A program made the position numbers and the translations under genes. Source: Spinacia oleracea (taxonomy: Eukaryota; Streptophyta; Magnoliopsida; Caryophyllales; Amaranthaceae). Taken from it: 64,000 bases of DNA. Positions within the stretch are counted from its first letter, which is position 1. The number at the start of each line of letters is the position of its first letter. The DNA lies in the NCBI RefSeq assembly GCF_020520425.1, contig NC_079491.1:2666001-2730000 (forward strand). Direction: 5' to 3'. Shown piece after piece: positions 34,405-46,755 of this stretch. Under the pieces are notes generated by a model. It saw only the letters and a program-made list of their open reading frames with translations. It was not told where the DNA came from and ran no database searches.

Positions 34405-35820
34405 TTCAATGTGAGAAAGTTGGTTTCAATTCGATTATTTTACAACAAATAATAACATTTCCATATACAACTTTTACAAGAAGCAAAAATTTAGTAAAAG
34501 CAAAGCAATCAAAGACTGGTACAAAGGATATGGTAAGAGTAGAGATTTCCCGCGGAGGCGAATTAAAATACACCACTCTCTCCTCTTGGCCAACACCTAT
34601 ATTAGCTAATCTATCCGCTACTTTATTTCCTTCCCTATAACAATGAATAATACGAAAATCCTGCAAAAAATCAGAATGTGGAAACATTCTCCACCTTGGT
34701 GGTCTGCATTCTGTAGCACTTCAACACATGCTTGGTTATCCATCTGTAGCTCTAGCTTTTGCACTCCCCAATTATTTGCCATTTCAATGCCTATAGCTGC
34801 AGCTGCCAGCTCTGCACGGAAGGCAGTACATGCTCCAAAGTTAGCTGAGAAAGCTCGAATGAAAGTGCCACTGCAGTCACGAAGTAATCCCCCCCCCCCC
34901 CCCCCCCCCCACCTGCTAGATTGAGAGTGCCTCTAGATGCTCCATCTGTGTTCAAAGTGACCCATCCCAGAGGGGGTGCTAACCAACGAATGTATGCTTC
35001 TCTCCTTGTGCCATTTAGAGTGCTCATGTTTGCATTGTTACATTCCATTAGGGAGTTCCAAGTTTCTTTTAGTCTCGCCTGAATGAAGGCCCCTGTGTCA
35101 GTTGGAACTTCATTGTGACGACCAAAAACTATGCAATTCTCCATTGCCAATTCCACCATAGAGTTAAAGCAAAGTAAGTTGGCCATTTTTCTGAATAATT
35201 CGTTCCTTCAGCCTTGAGATTTGTCACTATCCAGTTCTGTAGATTCCCAGTGAAGAAGGCAGTGTGACTGGCAGGTTCACCAACGCTAGCCCAAATGCTT
35301 CGAGCTGCCCTGCAGTCACGAAGGAGGTGAATAAGGTCTCGTCCTGGTCATGAGTGCAGCGTGGGTCATCAGCAAGGTGGCGATGCACTCTATTAGTATT
35401 GCAGAGGATACGGTTGTGCAAGGCTAGCCATAAGAAGGTACGCACTCTTTGTTGAGCAGGTACCTTCCAAGCTAAATCCCATTGGGGATGTGAAGGGATT
35501 GCTTCATCTTCTCTCATAATACGTAGTGCATATTTGATAGAGAAACCCCCTTTAGTAGAGCCCTTCCAGTACCTAAGATCCCCACTGTCTGAGTTCTCTA
35601 CCAGTTGATGAGCTGCAATCTGTTTAAGAGTATGTGCAGGAAGCAGGTTTGCAAATGTATCCCACATCCAACCAGACCCAACTGCCCACATTTCTTCTAC
35701 AGTTGCCCCGTCTAAGTCCTCTGGTATCTGCATTGTTGCGAGCTCGGAGACACACATCAGTAGCCCAACAGTGATCCCAAAACAAGGTGTTACGACCATT
35801 ACCAACTGCCACTTAATTTA
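34405..35820 (-). mobile_element. 5'-truncated L1-type LINE (zf-RVT and RNase H-like end)
   Basis: The minus strand encodes, from 35805 down, a zf-RVT region (LRYWKGSTKGGFSIKYALR, WDLAWKVPAQQRVRTFLWLA). From 35186 down comes an RNase H-like region (WVTLNTDGASRGTLNLAG), ending near 34640 (IIHCYREGNKVADRLANIG). This order is the C-terminal part of plant L1 LINE ORF2; the endonuclease and reverse transcriptase are missing. At least two frame changes separate the pieces. A run of 22 C on the plus strand (34889-34910) lies inside the RNase H region. Confidence 0.8.
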
Positions 35821-36340
35821 TGTACGGGCTTTCCCTCTTTTGCACCCAAAAAAAAACAAAAACAAAGGATATGGTTCATCAGCAGATGACGCAAGCATCT
35901 GGGTTTATTTCTTGAACCTACATTCCAAAATAATGTGTCATTAGCCTTAAAATGCTAAAACCTGAAAAATGTCCATTTTGACCAAAATTACTAACTGTCT
36001 CATAATCCAGTTTCACCTGAATAACTTTGTTTATTATGTGATGTTACTCAGAAGTCAGAACATATGCTTTGTATTTCCTTTCTTTAAAATTTGCAACATA
36101 GGAGTAGCAAAGATTAAAGGACAAACTGACAAAGTCAAAGTTGTGTTTTGACAAACGTAAAAGTCTAAATGTTACGAGTATTAAGAACGAAAGGAAATGT
36201 TTTTATACAGAGAGAAAGTTATAAACACCACACTGAGATTTAAAGGTTAAACGGGGGGTTTTAAAATCCAGTGGCATGTTATGTCAAACTAATCAAAACC
36301 GGAGGGCGGAGGCTATGGGAGAATGTGTTTACCATTACCA
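35821..36340. other. Spacer between LINE and LTR element
   Basis: AT-rich. An A-rich patch near 35848-35868 may belong to the LINE insertion. No gene or further repeat is recognised. Confidence 0.4.
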
Positions 36341-36345
36341 CACCC

Positions 36346-36609
36346 TGTTGGAATATTGCTTCAAATTTGTAGTTAACTAGTTCCTAGTGTTTAGGAACAT
36401 GCTTTAGTTTGTGTTAGTGTTAGTGTGGTTCTCACTAAATATGATCATGGGATTGTTTTTCCTATTTTTATAGTAGTAAGTAGTTATATTGTCTTGTTAG
36501 TTATATATAGCTTCTTCTTATATACATTCAAAGTGGAATGAATATAGCAACTAGTTTCTATTTTTTGCTATTCTATTTCCCCTCTCTTCTTTAATTTTTT
36601 AGTTCAACA
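36346..36609 (+). repeat. 5' LTR
   Basis: 264 bp from TGTTGGAAT to AGTTCAACA. It is directly followed by a tRNA-type primer-binding site. Confidence 0.8.
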
Positions 36610-37477
36610 TGGTATCGGAGCAAAATCCAGGTAGATCCTGAGGAAGTAAACCAAAAAACAAAGATTAAACCAAAAAAAAATTATGAAAAAAGGTAAGGTA
36701 AGAGATAAGACACCATCAGCCTTGTAGTCAATTGTTTCTTCACTAGTAGGGGAGAGGAAAGTGGAGATAAAAAGAGTCCCGCTTAGAATAATGTGAAGCA
36801 ATGAGAAAATGCCCGAGGAAACACAAGTCAAATTAATGGCTTACAATAAGTTACAATGGTGTAATGAAGGATGCAAAGGGTCATTTCATCCAATCGGCAG
36901 TGGATGATGAATATTTTTCACAAAATGGTGGAAAGATTATTAAAAAAAGAAAATGTTGATGATGATTATGTGCATCATGGTGAAGAGAAGTGCTTCTTCA
37001 CAAGGTAGTGCGGGAGAGAGGTGCTCCAAAAATATGGTGTTGGAGATAACGTGTATCAACAAAATTGCGTAACCGGTGATAATGTGTCTCACGAAATTGG
37101 AGGTGAGTGTGGTCATGGCAAAGGAAATTTTCGAGGATGACAAGTAGGAGCAAACAAATTGAGTTTTTGCTTCAAATATGGAAGAGAAGAGCAAACTCTT
37201 CGATCATGGTATTTGTTGATCTTGACAATTCAACAATCGAGATTAAATATTGATTTGTGTAAGTGTACAACCTTAGGCATGAGTCCATATATGGAAAAAT
37301 GGATAATTAGTTGTCGGCAAATGGAAGAATCATTGTAACCAAATTGGAAGCAAGGGAGTGTGTTGGAATATTGCTTCAAATTTGTGTTTAATTAGTTACT
37401 ATTGTTAAGGAACATGAGTTAGTTTGTGTTAGTGTGGTTCTCCAATAAATATGATCATTGGATTATTTTTCCGATTT

Positions 37478-37820
37478 CACAAATTCTTATTTATAAGGAG
37501 TGTACAATAAATATTGTACACCGAAGTAAAAGTTAACTCGAAACACTTAAAAGTTACACTTATATAGGTAAAAGTTATCTACATTTTAGTGATAAAATTT
37601 TTCATTTAAAAAGTATTTTTCAAACTCGCGAATAATGCATAAAATTAATCATTTAACCTTTTAACATGTTTATCTATCAAATTTTTTTCCATAATATAAA
37701 GGTTAACCAAAACATAATAAAAGTTACAAAAAACTAGGTAAAAGTTACAAAAAATCTGGATAAAAGTTAATTTAGTGTACAATAAATTTATTGTACACCT
37801 TGTGCATGCAAGACCGTTTG
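37478..37820. mobile_element. Mutator-like MITE inside the 3' LTR
   Basis: 343 bp flanked by TTCCGATTT (37469-37477) and TTCCTATTT (37821-37829), a 9-bp duplication with one difference. Near each end is the palindrome-like TGTACAATAAAT and its complement. The interior repeats AAAAGTTA. No coding frame is seen. Confidence 0.65.
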
Positions 37821-37874
37821 TTCCTATTTTATAGTAAGTAGTTATTTTGCCTTGTTAGTTATATATAGCTTCTT

Positions 37875-40800
37875 AACTGTGAGTGTCGGATATGTGGCAT
37901 TCATTGCCGGTCACAAACCCGGATAAAGGAGGGTCGCGGTACGTTGGTGGTGGCCAACGTAAAAACTAGGTCACCATGACATGAATATCGGGGGGGGAGG
38001 GGGTCCCCTTCTCAGCGACGCGCTACACCTCTTAAGCCCGGGTGTAGTGTAAAATGTGCAAGGGGCTAAGGGTTGCTAGGTCGTCGCCCAGAAACAGTGC
38101 GCCACCCCTAAGGATGGTGTTAAATATGCAAGGATGCGTTACACTTCCTAGGCCTGGCGTAGTGGAAAATATGAGAGGGTTGCTAGGTCGTCGTCCGGAA
38201 ACGGCGCGCCACCCGAGGGTGGTGTTAACTATCCAAGGTTTCATGGTAAGGGCAAGGATAGTAGGATGCATTTTGGGACTTTGAACTTGGCTCTTTGACT
38301 GGAAAATCAGTCAAATTTGTAGAGGTTATGAAGAGGAGGAGAATTAACATATTATGTTTGCATGAGACCAAGTGGGTTGAAACAAGGCAAGAGAAATAGC
38401 TCCATGAGGTTATAAGCGTTGGTACTCGTGAAAAGCTAGGGGTAGGAATGGGGTCGGTATCCTATGACTGAGAATATTAATTATGTAGTGGATGTGTCCC
38501 GAAAGAGTGGTCGAATTATGAGTATTAAGCTTGTGATAGGGGATAAAGTTGTAACTATTGTCAGTGTCTATGTACCACAAGTAGAACTAGATACTTCAAC
38601 TAGACAAGAATTTTGGGAGGATTTGGAGGAAGTGGTGCAACACGTCCCTAGAAGTGAGAAACTAATCATTGGTGGGGATCTCAAAGGACATGTAGGCTCG
38701 AGTCGCGATGGATTTGAAAGAATTCATGGGGGTTTTGGTTATGGGGATATGAATGAAGCGGAAAATACTATTTTGGATTTTGCATTGGCATACGACTTAG
38801 GTATAATGAACACTTGGTTCGAGAAAAGACACTCTCACCTAGTAACCTATAGGAGTGGAGGTAAGCGAGTCAAATCGACTTCTTTTTAGTAAGGAATGCT
38901 TTGAGAAAGTGCTACATTGATTATAAGGTGATCCGTGAGAGTACATCAACCCAACATAGACTTAGACTTGTGATTCTCAATTTTCGAGGTAAAAATTATA
39001 CAAGGAAGAGAAGACCACTAGTGGAGCATAGGATCAAGTGGTGTAAACTTCAAGGGGAGCACCAACTAAAATTCGTAGAAAAGATGGCGAGTGAAGGTAT
39101 TTGGGCCGATGATATAGATTTGGATATAGACTCATTATGGACAAAAATGGAGCATACCATAAAGGAAGTGGCGAAAGAAATCCTAGGACAATATAAAGGA
39201 AGCATGCCGCCAAGTAAAGACACCTCTTGGTGGAACGAAGATGTGTGACTAGCTATAAAGAGCAAAGGAGAATGCTATAAGAGAGTTGAGTAAATGTAGA
39301 AGTGCTGCGAACTACGAGAAGTATAAGGAGGCTGAAAGGGAAGCAAAGAAGGTCGTAAGAGAGGCTAGAGCAAAGGTGAATTAGGATCCTTAAGCAAGAT
39401 TGGATACAAATGAAGGGCAAAAGGACATCTATAGACTTGCTTGAATGAGAAATAGAAAGACGCGAGACATCAGAAGGATTAAATGTGTGAAAGATGTTGA
39501 TCAAAAAGTTTTGGTGAGAGCTAAGGAAATAAAGGATAGATGGAGGTTCTACTTTGATAATCTATTCAACAGGGATCAAGGACGCGAGATTGGAGATACA
39601 AATATCCCTCGGGATATGGTTAACCGAGAGTTTAGGCGAAGAATTCAAAAGAGAGAAGTTGAAATGACATTGAAATATGGGACTCGAGAGGCAGGGGCCC
39701 GACGGCATACCTATCGAAGTCTGGAGATTCTTTGGAGAGAGAGGGGTTGAATGGTTAACAACTCTTTTCAACAAGATCTTAGGGAAGTAATAGGATGTCA
39801 TTAGAGTGGAGGAAAAGTACTATCATCCCCTTGTACAAGAACAAGGGTGATGTCCAAGAATGTGCCAACTATCGAGGAATCAAACTAATAAGCCATACTA
39901 TGAAACTTTGGGAGCGAATTATGGAGCAAAGACTAAGGAGAAGTGTGAAGATATCAAAGAACCAGTTTGGATTTATACCCGGGAGATCTACTATGAAAGT
40001 CATTCATCTTACAAGACAACCAATGGAGAATTATCGAGATAAGAAGAAGGATTTACATATGATTTCCATTGATTTGGAGAGGGCGTATGATAAGGTACTT
40101 AGAGAAATTATTTGGTGGGTTTTAAGTAGGAAAGGAATTTCGCTGAAGTATATTGATATCATCAAGGACATGTATGAGGGAGTTAGCACGAGTATGCGAA
40201 CTAGTGTTGGTAAGACCGAAGAGTTCCCCATTACGAGTGGAGTACATCAAGGTTCTGCAACTTAGCCCGTTACATGGACGAATTGACGAGGTCAATTCAA
40301 GACGGTATACCCTGGTGCAAGATGTTTGCAGATGATATTGTGTTGATTAATGAAACAAAAGAAGAAGTGGAAAGTAAGTTGGAATTAAAACTTTGGAATC
40401 TCGAGGTTTTAGGCTGACTAGAAACAAGACGGAATATATGGAGTGTAAATTTAATGGAGTCCAAAACAGAGAGACAGGGGCGATTACCTTAGAAGGGAAG
40501 ATAGTCCAAAAGTTCTGAAATCTTCCGCTATTTAGGATCCATTATCTAAAAGGATGGAAAATATGGCGTTGGATAGGATAGAGTGGAGGGAGAGAAAATA
40601 CGTTGATGACTTGATTTGACTTATATATCTGCCATTTTGACCCTCTTAGTTTACTTCTTGCGTTTTGCAAACCTTTTTCGTTGAACTTTCTTTACATTTT
40701 TTCCCCTCTAACCTTTTCATTAGTTTCCCCCACAAAACTTTTTTTCCTCTCCGTTTTTTCTTGGCTCCCTTTATATGATATTTTAAAATGTACTTATTTT

Positions 40801-41030
40801 ATTTATCGGTCCTTATATATAATTTTTTTTTTTAACTTCACTTATTTTTCTTATCCCTTATATTATTTTTCTTTAATATTTTTTTTCCTGCTTTACTTTC
40901 ATTAATTTCACTTTCTCCCGCTTCCTTGTTTATCCTTTTAACTTCTCGCTCCTTTCTTATTTGATTTGTCACAATGACGATCTTCTATGACGATTCATGT
41001 TAGCCGACCCCAAATAATTTTGGGACTAAG

Positions 41031-41102
<72 letters not shown>
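37875..41102 (+). mobile_element. RTE-type LINE, defective
   Basis: 3228 bp, with an exact 16-bp target duplication TTATATATAGCTTCTT at 37859-37874 and 41103-41118. It includes a 5' region with two ~100-bp repeats (GTCGTCGYCC, GTGCGCCACCC; 38030-38240). An apurinic endonuclease fragment follows at 38464-38889 (VVTIVSVYVPQ, LIIGGDLKGHVG). The reverse transcriptase is at 39795-40265 (STIIPLYKNKGD, ANYRGIKLI, NQFGFIPGRST, DLERAYDKV, GVHQGSA), with the catalytic FADDIVLI near 40325. Several stops and frame changes separate these parts, so it is dead. The 3' end is GGGACTAAGGCATTG and a (TTG)n tail (41034-41102), the usual RTE ending. It inserted into the LTR at 37361. Confidence 0.92.
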
Positions 41103-41104
<2 letters not shown>

Positions 41105-41391
41105 ATATATAGCTTCTTCTTCTTATATACGTTCAAAGTGGAATGAATACAACTAATTTCTATTTTTTGCTATTCTATTTCCCCTCTCTTCTCTTATGTT
41201 TTCAGTTCATTCACACCTGAAAGGCTGAAAGTCTGAAACGCTTTAAATTCTCTAACCCGCAATTTAGTACGCAGTTTGTGGGACAAAAGATTCAGACTTG
41301 ACAACCCCTAGGATTTATAATACTCCTATAACTCAATTCTCTTAAAAAAAGTTGAAATTTAAAAAACAAGTTTAATGACAAATAAATAAAA

Positions 41392-44300
41392 TTAGAGAAA
41401 CAGAGACCATACCTGGCAATACTGTTTGCATTCTATGATATGGGCAACTTTGAACCACTCCCCTCTCCCTTCACTAAATTCTTCCTCCAGCCGGGGACAA
41501 TGTTTCACCCGAAAAGTTTGCAAGTTGGAGAGTCTTCTCATACCGTCTCCAGTAGGTAGATGCATCAGGTTGGGAATGGAAACAAGTTCCAATTCTCTAA
41601 GAGATGTCAATTTTACGAGCCAATCTGGTAACGTTACTAGATTCTCAAACTCTCGAATCTTCAAAACTTGCAGTGCCGCAAAATGTTGAACCTGAACAGG
41701 AAGGCTTCTGCTATAATCATTTACCAATTCTAGTTTACAGAGGGATTGGCAAACGGGACTATCTTCGCTCAAGTCTCTAGGTAGTATTGCATCAGTTCGC
41801 AGTTCTTTTAAACAAGGGAGATTGGCCAGCCCTACTAGCTTCGTTCTGATCATATTCCAATGACATCTTATAATGCTTAGAGTACTAAGCTTGATCAGTG
41901 GCGACACATCTGGAAGATTTTTAATAGAAGTACTTTGTAAATTAAGTACTTCAAGCAATTTGCAGCATTGGAATCCTTGATCCGGAAATGAAATAGTCAA
42001 ACCGTAACAATGTTTTACTGACAAGAACCGAACAGATTTGAGATTCTCCATGTTGAGATTTCCCTCGGCGTGTAAAAACATTAACTTTAGGGAAACGAGG
42101 TTGTTCAGCAGGGAACACCCGATGGCAGTCGTCCCTATCAACCACTGCGGTAGTCTGGTGCCGGCGTAATTTTTAACCTTAAGCATCACCAATTTATCAC
42201 GGGGTTGCAGGGCTTCTAGGATTTCATTCATCTGGGGCGACTGTACTCGAATTGGAGACGAGGCTGTGACGACGAACGAAGTCCATATCAGGATTAACCT
42301 ATCAACATTCAACTTGCTTCCCAAGTTTAGGCTTCTAGCTTCCTCTACACTGTTTATGTGTTCTAAACCTCGGATTTCCAGTTTTCCCTTAAGGTTATTC
42401 AATGAACCTAGCTCACATAATCTCCCACCCCAATCTTCTCTTAGATCGATGATTGGTATAGTTTGTAGAGCAGTCAAATGACACAAGCCTAAAGGTATAC
42501 CAATTTCTTGGTGTCCACCACAAATGTGCCTCAGATTTACCAGATTACCAACTTCTTCTGAGAGAACGGGGAAGTGTTTCTTTTCATAGAACGTACCATT
42601 AAACTCAATCTGCAACGTTTGCAATTGGTGGAGTTTTGTGATCACTTTTGGAAGTGTCTCAAACTCATTTCCAGATATATCCAGGTATCTCAAATGTTTC
42701 AAACTACCAACCGAATCTGGTAACTTCTTCTGAGCAAGATTACACAAACACAACACCCTTAGATTCTTAGAATGCATCAAAAAATTCAAACGCATGTAGA
42801 CCATTCGATGAAGTGGGTTATAGTAGTATGTACGCAACTTCTTACAAAATGTGGTGGGAAGCTCTTCTCCAAAGAGCGTAACTGATAGGTGTCGAAACTC
42901 ACTTGAAGTATCATTGACCTTAATCTTTCCTTTCGAACTCACGAACTCCACCTCTCTTGAAACAACACGTGCCAGAGATAATACAAGATCGTGTATCTTG
43001 AACGTCTCCACATTTCCAAGCTCGTTCAATTCAGCTTCTTGAAACAGGGAGCTATTTAACAGGACGTACAAATACTCTTCCCCTATTAACTCCATTTTAT
43101 CGCACGGTTGCAAGAAGCCTTGCGCCATCCACATTTGAATTAATTTATCCTTTTCAATGACCTCATCTTCCCCAAAAATGGCACAATAGGAAAAGCATTT
43201 TTTTAAAGCTGTGTTTGGCAAGTAATGGAAACTCAATTTTAAGGAAGGCAAAATGCCATATTTATCTTCTATCTCCCATACATCACTTTTCTCAACTTCC
43301 ATCCACCTTTCTATATCATGTTCCCTTAGTAAGTCTCCAAGTGCTCTTATAGCTAGAGGAACACCACCACATTTCTTTATAATCCTCCTTGCTATCACAT
43401 ATTTTTCACTGGCCAATGATAAATTGCCACCACTCATTCTTGTCATGAATAAAGACCAACTATCTTCTTCATTTAGCCCCTGTAACTGATATACAGATGC
43501 CCTCTGCATAGTTCTTTCACCATTGTTGTCACAACCATATGTATCCATCTTGGCCACCACATTCCTACCCCGAGAAGTCACTAAAAGGCTAGAACCCTTT
43601 GAGCCACCAATTTCTTGCAAAGCGCATCTAAATGGTTCCCAATCAATCGTATCCCACACATCATCTAGTACAAGTAAATACCTCTTCCCGTTCAGCTTCT
43701 CCCGAAGCTTTTCTACTATTACTTGACTTTCGGACAGATTTGAAGCTTCTTTGTAAAGCAACTCAACCATTCTCTTCAAAATATCTGTTTGATTAAAGTT
43801 ATGAGAGACCACAAGCCAAATAACCTGAGAATTGAAGCATTCCATCACTTCTTGGGCCTTACAAACACGTTTGCTCAATGCTGTCTTTCCTAGGCCTATT
43901 ATGAACATATAGAAGGTTATATCTCCATTGTTCAATTCCATTTTTTTACTAGACATAGATGGAACACTTCATAGGATGATTAGAAAGGTACTTCAGTTAA
44001 TAACTACGGTCTAAAGCTGCTCTAGCAAGAATATGGCACTAACAACTATACTATTATCCGTCAAAAGGTAGCATCATTTTTCATTAATGGAATAATTTGA
44101 AAATGTGTAATGAGAAGAAAAACAATTGAAAAGGCAGCAAAAGTATATGACAGAATAGCTTATACTATGGCCATGTTCTTTTCACCTTAAAAAAATGTTC
44201 AGAAGATAAGTCAAGTTCAATAAATAAAAAAATTTGAAGTTCTGTAGAAATAATTTAAGTTCAGCAAAATTAAATAAGTTAAGTTCAGCAAAAAATAAGT

Positions 44301-45563
44301 TCAGTTAGAAAAATTCAGTAATTTCAATGAACAAATACAATATTGTGTAGTAGGTTGCTCATGGCTGTATCTTACTCAAAGTATAGGCAATTTGTATCAA
44401 ATATCTGCATCTAACCAGAGGGCACAGCAACACCACATGCTGGTACTGTAAATTTTAACAGATATTGTAATCAAAACATGAGAGTGTGAATAACCTACAG
44501 CTTTACGAGATAAAAGGTTTCGTCTCAAAACCAATTGACAATGGAAGTAGCTCCTCGGGCTTATAGGTTATTATCTTTATGAATTTCCTTAATTCCTTTA
44601 ACAAAATAAGACACACATGATACGTACTACTACCTCCGTTCCTGAAAGTTCTTTAAGTCTTTGAATATGTGTCCAGATTATGAAAACTTTGACCGTAAAT
44701 TTTCACAATTACATACATGATTGGTCTCAATATGTATTTTCAGAATATCAACTTTTTATAATTTTTTGAAATACGGAATTGGATATATTAGTGGTTAAAT
44801 ATTGCATTGAAATCCGTGCAAATAGTAATTGTAAAGAATTTTAACGTACGGAGGTAGTAATAATTTAGGACAGTTAATAAAGAAACATGTAAAAGTTAAA
44901 AAGAGAAGGATGAAGTATACCAGCCAAGCCCACTACTCCAATGACAGTGAGATCTCTAGTAATGTTACTGGAATCGCATAACAACTTAACAAGCTGAGTT
45001 ACATCCTCGTCCCTTCCTATAAGGTATTGATCATCCACCCACTGTCGCCGGTTTTGCTGTGTCCTGTCTTCTATCCAATCATGACTATTATTACCGCCAG
45101 CAGCTAATTTTATGGGTTTAAGGCCAAGGTCCTTAGCATCACCATAGATGCTAGCTATCAACTTCCTCAAATCCCTCACTCTGCGAGCCATATGGTAGCG
45201 GAATAAAGGAAAGGAGACTTCGTCTCTGAACTTGTCCCTTCTCTTTCTAGTTCTGCATCTCCGCTTCACAGCTTCATACGCACACTCGTCCAGCAAATCG
45301 TCTGCATCATATGCTGCATCATTTACCTTCTTTAGCCAATCATCTATCAGTTTGTTGTTGTTGTTGTTGGATTGAGAAGAGGTGCAGGTGCCATCTAACA
45401 TCACACTCAATGTAGTGAACTGACTTTGGAGCTCCTCTAACTCTTTCCTAAAACCCCATCCGAGTTTGATTTCTTCACCGATTCGTGACAGCAATAATGC
45501 AAGCATTCCATGAGCTTCGGCGGCTAACAGACCTCCCACTGCGTTCTCCAAAATCGCGCTCAT
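41392..45563 (-). CDS. CC-NB-LRR disease resistance protein (RGA-like), NLR 2
   Basis: Exon 1 is 45563-44921 and exon 2 is 43895-41392, giving 1048 residues. The donor GGCTG/GTATAC and acceptor AATAG/GCCTAG join in phase. A coiled coil with AYDADDLLDE is followed by the P-loop GLAGLGKT (212-219, split by the intron), kinase-2 LLVLDDVW (288-295), CGGVPLAIRALG, CFSYCAIFGEDEVIE and KIHDL in the MHD position. An RHLSV block and leucine-rich repeats follow. It is the paralogue of the gene at 29681-33602, in opposite orientation with facing 3' ends. A donor-like CCAG/GTATGG lies at 41413-41412, but I see no clear further exon, so I keep the stop at 41392. It is likely a cytoplasmic immune receptor. 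No break is seen in its frame. Confidence 0.92.
43896..44920 (-). other. NLR 2 intron
   Basis: A 1025-bp intron splitting the P-loop codon. It holds a Stowaway MITE (44630-44857) and a patch of AAGTTCAG repeats at about 44190-44320, related to the MITE at 52249-52475. No conserved coding sequence is seen. Confidence 0.7.
44630..44857. mobile_element. Stowaway MITE in the NLR 2 intron
   Basis: 228 bp with ends CTACCTCCGTTCC and GTACGGAGGTAG, between TA dinucleotides (44628-44629 and 44858-44859). Typical of the Stowaway family. Confidence 0.8.
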
Positions 45564-45678
45564 CTTGCTTTGCCGGCCTCAGATATAAACCTATAACTAA
45601 ACAAAAAAAAGAAAAAAAGATTCAAACAAGGGCAAGAGCCAAGACTCAAGAGCACAAAACATATGAGAAATTCCCAAA

Positions 45679-45762
45679 CAATCTCCATGATTGTCATTTT
45701 TTGTCAATCAAGTGACAATACAATCTCCATGATTGTCATTTTTTGTCAATCAAGTGACAATA
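45679..45762. repeat. Exact 42-bp tandem duplication upstream of NLR 2
   Basis: Two identical 42-bp units (45679-45720 and 45721-45762) start 115 bp upstream of the NLR 2 ATG. Each contains ATTGTCA and its complement TGACAAT and could form a short hairpin. On the minus strand each also carries TTGAC, the core of the WRKY-binding W-box. Confidence 0.9.
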
Positions 45763-46446
45763 TTGTAAATTTTTGGCTGAGATGCATGGCATTTTCATTG
45801 TAAGATCAACAAAGTACTCATTAAATCTGGTCTTATTAACTCCGATGGTCATAAAAAGGACTTGCTCTCAAAAAATAAAAATATATGAGCAGGTAATCAC
45901 CGTTGGTACATGAATTACGTAAGCAGCTATCCAAAATATTGTAGCTCATATGAGCAGGTAGCTCACAAAAGTGTGGAAAAGGTAAAATAAATTAAATTGT
46001 ATATTAAATAAAATATTAAAAGGAGCTACAAAGTATTGTAGCCAACCAATGGGAAACATTGTAGCTAGAAATTTGATGTGGCAAATTTAGCTACACCATC
46101 TTGTAGCTAACCATTAAAGTTGCTCTTATGTACTGTAAGCATTGCATTTTCGTAATAAAATTACAACCATATAGCACTACATATATGGTGACAACTACTA
46201 ATATAAACTCCATAATTATACAATAAATAACTATTCGTATAAGTCGTATTACTATACGATCAAGAACTATTATATAATTCTAGTCAACTATTTACACAAA
46301 TATTTACAGTTACTCCACTTGATATGATTCGCAGGGAAGTCATGACTCATGAACAATAGTGGCTTAACTCTTATTGATATGGATTAGTTTTTTAATGGTA
46401 CATGTATAATGCTCAAAGTCTAATTGATGCCAGTAGAGAAATGTAA
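45763..46446. other. Upstream spacer of NLR 2
   Basis: Around 45880-46130 several AGCTA/TAGCT phrases and ATGAGCAGGTA repeats suggest an old MITE ending near CTTTAA-TGGTTAGC (complement), but the ends are unclear. No coding frame is seen. Confidence 0.35.
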
Positions 46447-46755
46447 GAACATCTCCAACGGTAAGCTAATTACTGAATTAGCTTCATGCCACATAATATT
46501 TCAATCTTTTTTTTTCCTAGTTAGTTAATACTCCAACGGTTAGCTATCATCTTGATATTTAATTTAGTCATACTCGTAATCATTGTTTTAAATTTAATTT
46601 TATTTAATACTTTCATTGGCCAATTTTAATATTCTTTCATTGGTCAATTTGCTTGGCCAAGCTAATTTCCTATTTCAACTCCAATGGTCAAGCTAATAGC
46701 TTGAGATTTCTAAAAATTACAAGCAAGTCCCTAGCTACAACCATTGGAGTTTCTC
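46447..46755. mobile_element. Harbinger-like MITE
   Basis: 309 bp, starting GAACATCTCCAACGG after TAA (46444-46446) and ending CCATTGGAGTTTCTC before TAA (46756-46758). CTCCAACGG/CCATTGGAG ends with a TAA target are common in plant Harbinger-type MITEs. Confidence 0.7.

Larger units (their letters stand above)
36346..41213 (+). mobile_element. Old non-autonomous LTR retrotransposon with nested insertions
   Basis: Two related LTRs begin TGTTGGAATATTGCTTCAAA at 36346 and 37361. The first LTR (36346-36609) is followed at once by a primer-binding site TGGTATCGGAGC (36610-36621), as in Copia-like elements. The internal part (to 37360) is only ~750 bp and carries no recognisable protein domain. 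A purine tract (CAAGGGAGTG) precedes the second LTR. The flanks CACCC and CACCT may be the target duplication. The second LTR is interrupted by a Mutator-like MITE (37478-37820) and an RTE LINE (37875-41102). By eye the LTRs differ at roughly one base in ten, so the element is old, and it is broken. Confidence 0.8.
37361..41213 (+). repeat. 3' LTR, interrupted twice
   Basis: Recognisable LTR segments are 37361-37477, 37821-37874 and 41119-41213. Together they parallel the 5' LTR, with the two insertions between them. Confidence 0.8.

Noticed and set aside
41034-41102. The (TTG)n tract as an independent microsatellite.
   Set aside because: It follows the RTE 3' end directly and stops at the target duplication, so it is the LINE tail.
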